Shown: positions 31,663 to 32,800 of the stretch, one piece after another
Layout of the letters: every line of letters begins with the position of its first letter
Position numbering within the stretch: position 1 is the stretch's first letter
Origin: Candidatus Fusicatenibacter merdavium
GTDB taxonomy: Bacteria; Bacillota; Clostridia; Lachnospirales; Lachnospiraceae
Direction of reading: 5' to 3'
DNA length: 32,800 nt
Assembly: GCA_019115005.1 (NCBI GenBank)
Contig: DXEK01000064.1
Span: forward strand, 1-32,800
The notes under the pieces: generated by a model
Databases searched by the model: none
The model's input: only the letters and a program-made list of their open reading frames with translations
Told to the model about the DNA's origin: nothing
Position numbers and translations under genes: made by a program

Positions 31663-32586
31663 TTAAAGCTGCGAAAAGATCTCGGTATGAAGCGCCTGCT
31701 TTACCTTTTCAAAATCGCCCCATTCCGGACACTGGACTGCGATCACCAGACCGTTCTCCGGCAGTACCGTGGTCACCTGTCCGAAGGCTCCGTCGGCCCG
31801 GTATGCTTTCGGATAAGGCGAGCACCAGAACTGATACCCATAACCGCAGCGCCAGATGTCGCCATTCTCCGTCTGTGGCGTCTCGATCTGTTTTCGGGTA
31901 GCTTCCCGGACCCATCCGGAATCAAGCAGCCGCTCCCCCTGCCATGCTCCGCCCGCCAGATACAGCTGCCCCAGTTTCATCATATCTCTCAGGCTCATAT
32001 ACATTCCGCCCCCGCCGATCGGATGGCCCATCGGATCATTCTCCCACTGCGGCCAGCCCTGGCCCAGTTTCTGAAACAGACGCGGGTACAGATATGCCGC
32101 CAGATTTTCGCCGACTGCCTTCTCCACCATCCGGCCGGCCAGAATGCTGTCGGCCGTCGAGTATTCAAAGACCGTTCCCGGCGTCTGCTCCATCGGCAGA
32201 TGCATCATATAGGCCATATAATCCGGAAATCCGATCCCCTGCCGGCGGTCGTCTCCCATCAGGTAGGGATGGCCGAATCCGCTGGACATCGTCAGCAGAT
32301 CCCTCAGCGTGATCTGAAGAAGCCTCGGATCCGGATCTTCCGGCACAGATTCCGGAAAGTAATCCGCCAGACGATCCTCCAGCGTCAGACGGCCTTCGGC
32401 CAAAGCCATCCCGACCGCCGTGGCCATGTAGCTTTTCGTATGGGAATAGATATTTCTCGCGTGATCCGGCACAAAGTGATGCTCCAGCAATACCCGGTTT
32501 TCATCCGCCACGGCGACGGCTTCCACGAACAGCTGACGATCCCTGACATACTCGACAAAATCCTGAAACAGATGCTCTACATTCAT
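31663..32586 (-). CDS. Class C beta-lactamase-like serine hydrolase
   Basis: Protein of about 307 residues of the beta-lactamase/esterase (PBP4*, EstB) family. The SxxK motif is Ser48-His-Thr-Lys51 in NIYSHTKSYMA. The second motif is Tyr142 in FEYSTAD (YST in place of YxN), and DGAFGQVTTV replaces the KTG strand. LTLRDLLTMSSGFG-type sequence (about 92-104) is typical of this family. No signal peptide is visible, which argues against a true secreted beta-lactamase; esterase or D-amino-peptidase roles are possible. The start is the ATG at 32586, with AGAGGAGAGG about 8 nt upstream. It is probably a single gene read from a promoter near 32660-32688. Confidence 0.88.
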   Translation of the reverse strand: MNVEHLFQDFVEYVRDRQLFVEAVAVADENRVLLEHHFVPDHARNIYSHTKSYMATAVGMALAEGRLTLEDRLADYFPESVPEDPDPRLLQITLRDLLTMSSGFGHPYLMGDDRRQGIGFPDYMAYMMHLPMEQTPGTVFEYSTADSILAGRMVEKAVGENLAAYLYPRLFQKLGQGWPQWENDPMGHPIGGGGMYMSLRDMMKLGQLYLAGGAWQGERLLDSGWVREATRKQIETPQTENGDIWRCGYGYQFWCSPYPKAYRADGAFGQVTTVLPENGLVIAVQCPEWGDFEKVKQALHTEIFSQL

Positions 32587-32659
32587 AATACGTTCCTCTC
32601 CTCTCTGATCCTCCAAAGACAGCTGCATTTTCAGCGGCCATCCGGATTTCAAAAGTTGT

Positions 32660-32688
32660 TCTATAGTTCCTAGTATAGTATCTTTTAA
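32660..32688 (-). promoter_or_regulatory. Possible promoter of the serine hydrolase gene
   Basis: Minus-strand TTAAAA (32683-32688), 17-nt spacer, TATAGA (32660-32665). The A+T-rich setting makes chance matches likely. Confidence 0.4.
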
Positions 32689-32693
32689 ATAAC

Positions 32694-32722
32694 TGGACTT
32701 TATATTCCGCTCATGATAGAAT
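32694..32722 (+). promoter_or_regulatory. Promoter of the gene starting at 32754
   Basis: TGGACT (32694-32699), 17-nt spacer, TAGAAT (32717-32722). It diverges from the serine hydrolase promoter. Confidence 0.5.
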
Positions 32723-32753
32723 ACTTACATCAAGTGGTGGAGGTATCTTATCT

Positions 32754-32800
32754 ATGGGAAGAAAATCAATCGTTATCAACCTCAGTGCTGAGGAGCGTGA
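32754..32800 (+). CDS. N-terminus of a gene cut by the window end, possibly IS630-type transposase
   Basis: ATG at 32754 with GGTGGAGG about 10 nt upstream and a promoter further up. Only 15 codons are visible: MGRKSIVINLSAEER. This resembles the start of the helix-turn-helix region of IS630-family transposases (a short basic lead, then L(T/S)xEER). With so few residues the assignment is tentative; the presence of a gene start is better supported than its identity. Confidence 0.5.
   Translation, partial: MGRKSIVINLSAEER

Noticed and set aside
31663..32586. True secreted beta-lactamase
   Set aside because: SxxK is present but there is no signal peptide, YxN is YST, and the KTG strand is replaced; a broader serine-hydrolase call is safer.

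Overview
The window reads as chromosome of an anaerobic, gut-type Firmicute of the class Clostridia, most likely Lachnospiraceae. This is an inference from content: anaerobic class III ribonucleotide reductase (nrdD), formate-tetrahydrofolate ligase (fhs) behind a ZTP riboswitch, clpB behind a CIRCE box, a VanR/VanS-like two-component pair, choline-binding-type cell-wall repeats, strong AGGAGG ribosome sites and roughly balanced G+C. No rRNA, tRNA, CRISPR array or prophage is visible. Twenty CDS are called; 17 of them lie on the minus strand.

Layout. 1-980: the 5' part of clpB, with a SigA promoter overlapped by a CIRCE operator. 999-7377: a MATE transporter, then an apparent amidohydrolase / MATE / GT-C glycosyltransferase-like operon; the GT-C gene is visibly richer in A+T than its neighbours. 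7408-11096: a HAD-family hydrolase with its own promoter, and a YfhO-type membrane glycosyltransferase-like protein. 11242-18457: an NlpC/P60 hydrolase with coiled coil, a nucleoside salvage group (cdd, deoC, BMP-family lipoprotein), and a large secreted NlpC/P60-like enzyme with aromatic cell-wall-binding repeats. 18513-20482: fhs with terminator, ZTP riboswitch and promoter. 20483-21180: an intergenic region with a very long GC-rich inverted repeat. 21091-25173: two GH3 glycosidases on the plus strand, with an operator-like palindrome at the transcription start and a textbook terminator. 25192-28147: a membrane-anchored C39-like peptidase and the VanRS-like pair. 28194-32586: nrdD with tandem NrdR boxes, dapF, and a class-C beta-lactamase-like serine hydrolase. 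32694-32800: promoter and first codons of a plus-strand gene cut by the window end, possibly an IS630-type transposase.

How the genes fit together. Cell-envelope functions dominate: two peptidoglycan hydrolases, a C39-type peptidase, two polyprenyl-sugar-type membrane proteins, diaminopimelate epimerase, a penicillin-binding-like serine hydrolase and a VanRS-like sensor pair. Nucleotide and one-carbon metabolism form the second theme (cdd, deoC, BMP lipoprotein, fhs, nrdD).

The most unusual item is the element at 20561-20860. Its outer 47 bp arms are perfectly complementary, the pairing continues with few mismatches to about 110 nt per arm, and the tip carries two further hairpins, one with a perfect 21-bp stem. 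It lies between, and upstream of, the two divergent promoters (fhs and GH3), so neither mRNA should contain it. The intergenic regions also carry at least two families of small dispersed palindromic repeats. One family (7408 and 14658) resembles a MITE with terminal inverted repeats; the other (15486 and 31462) shares several long words.
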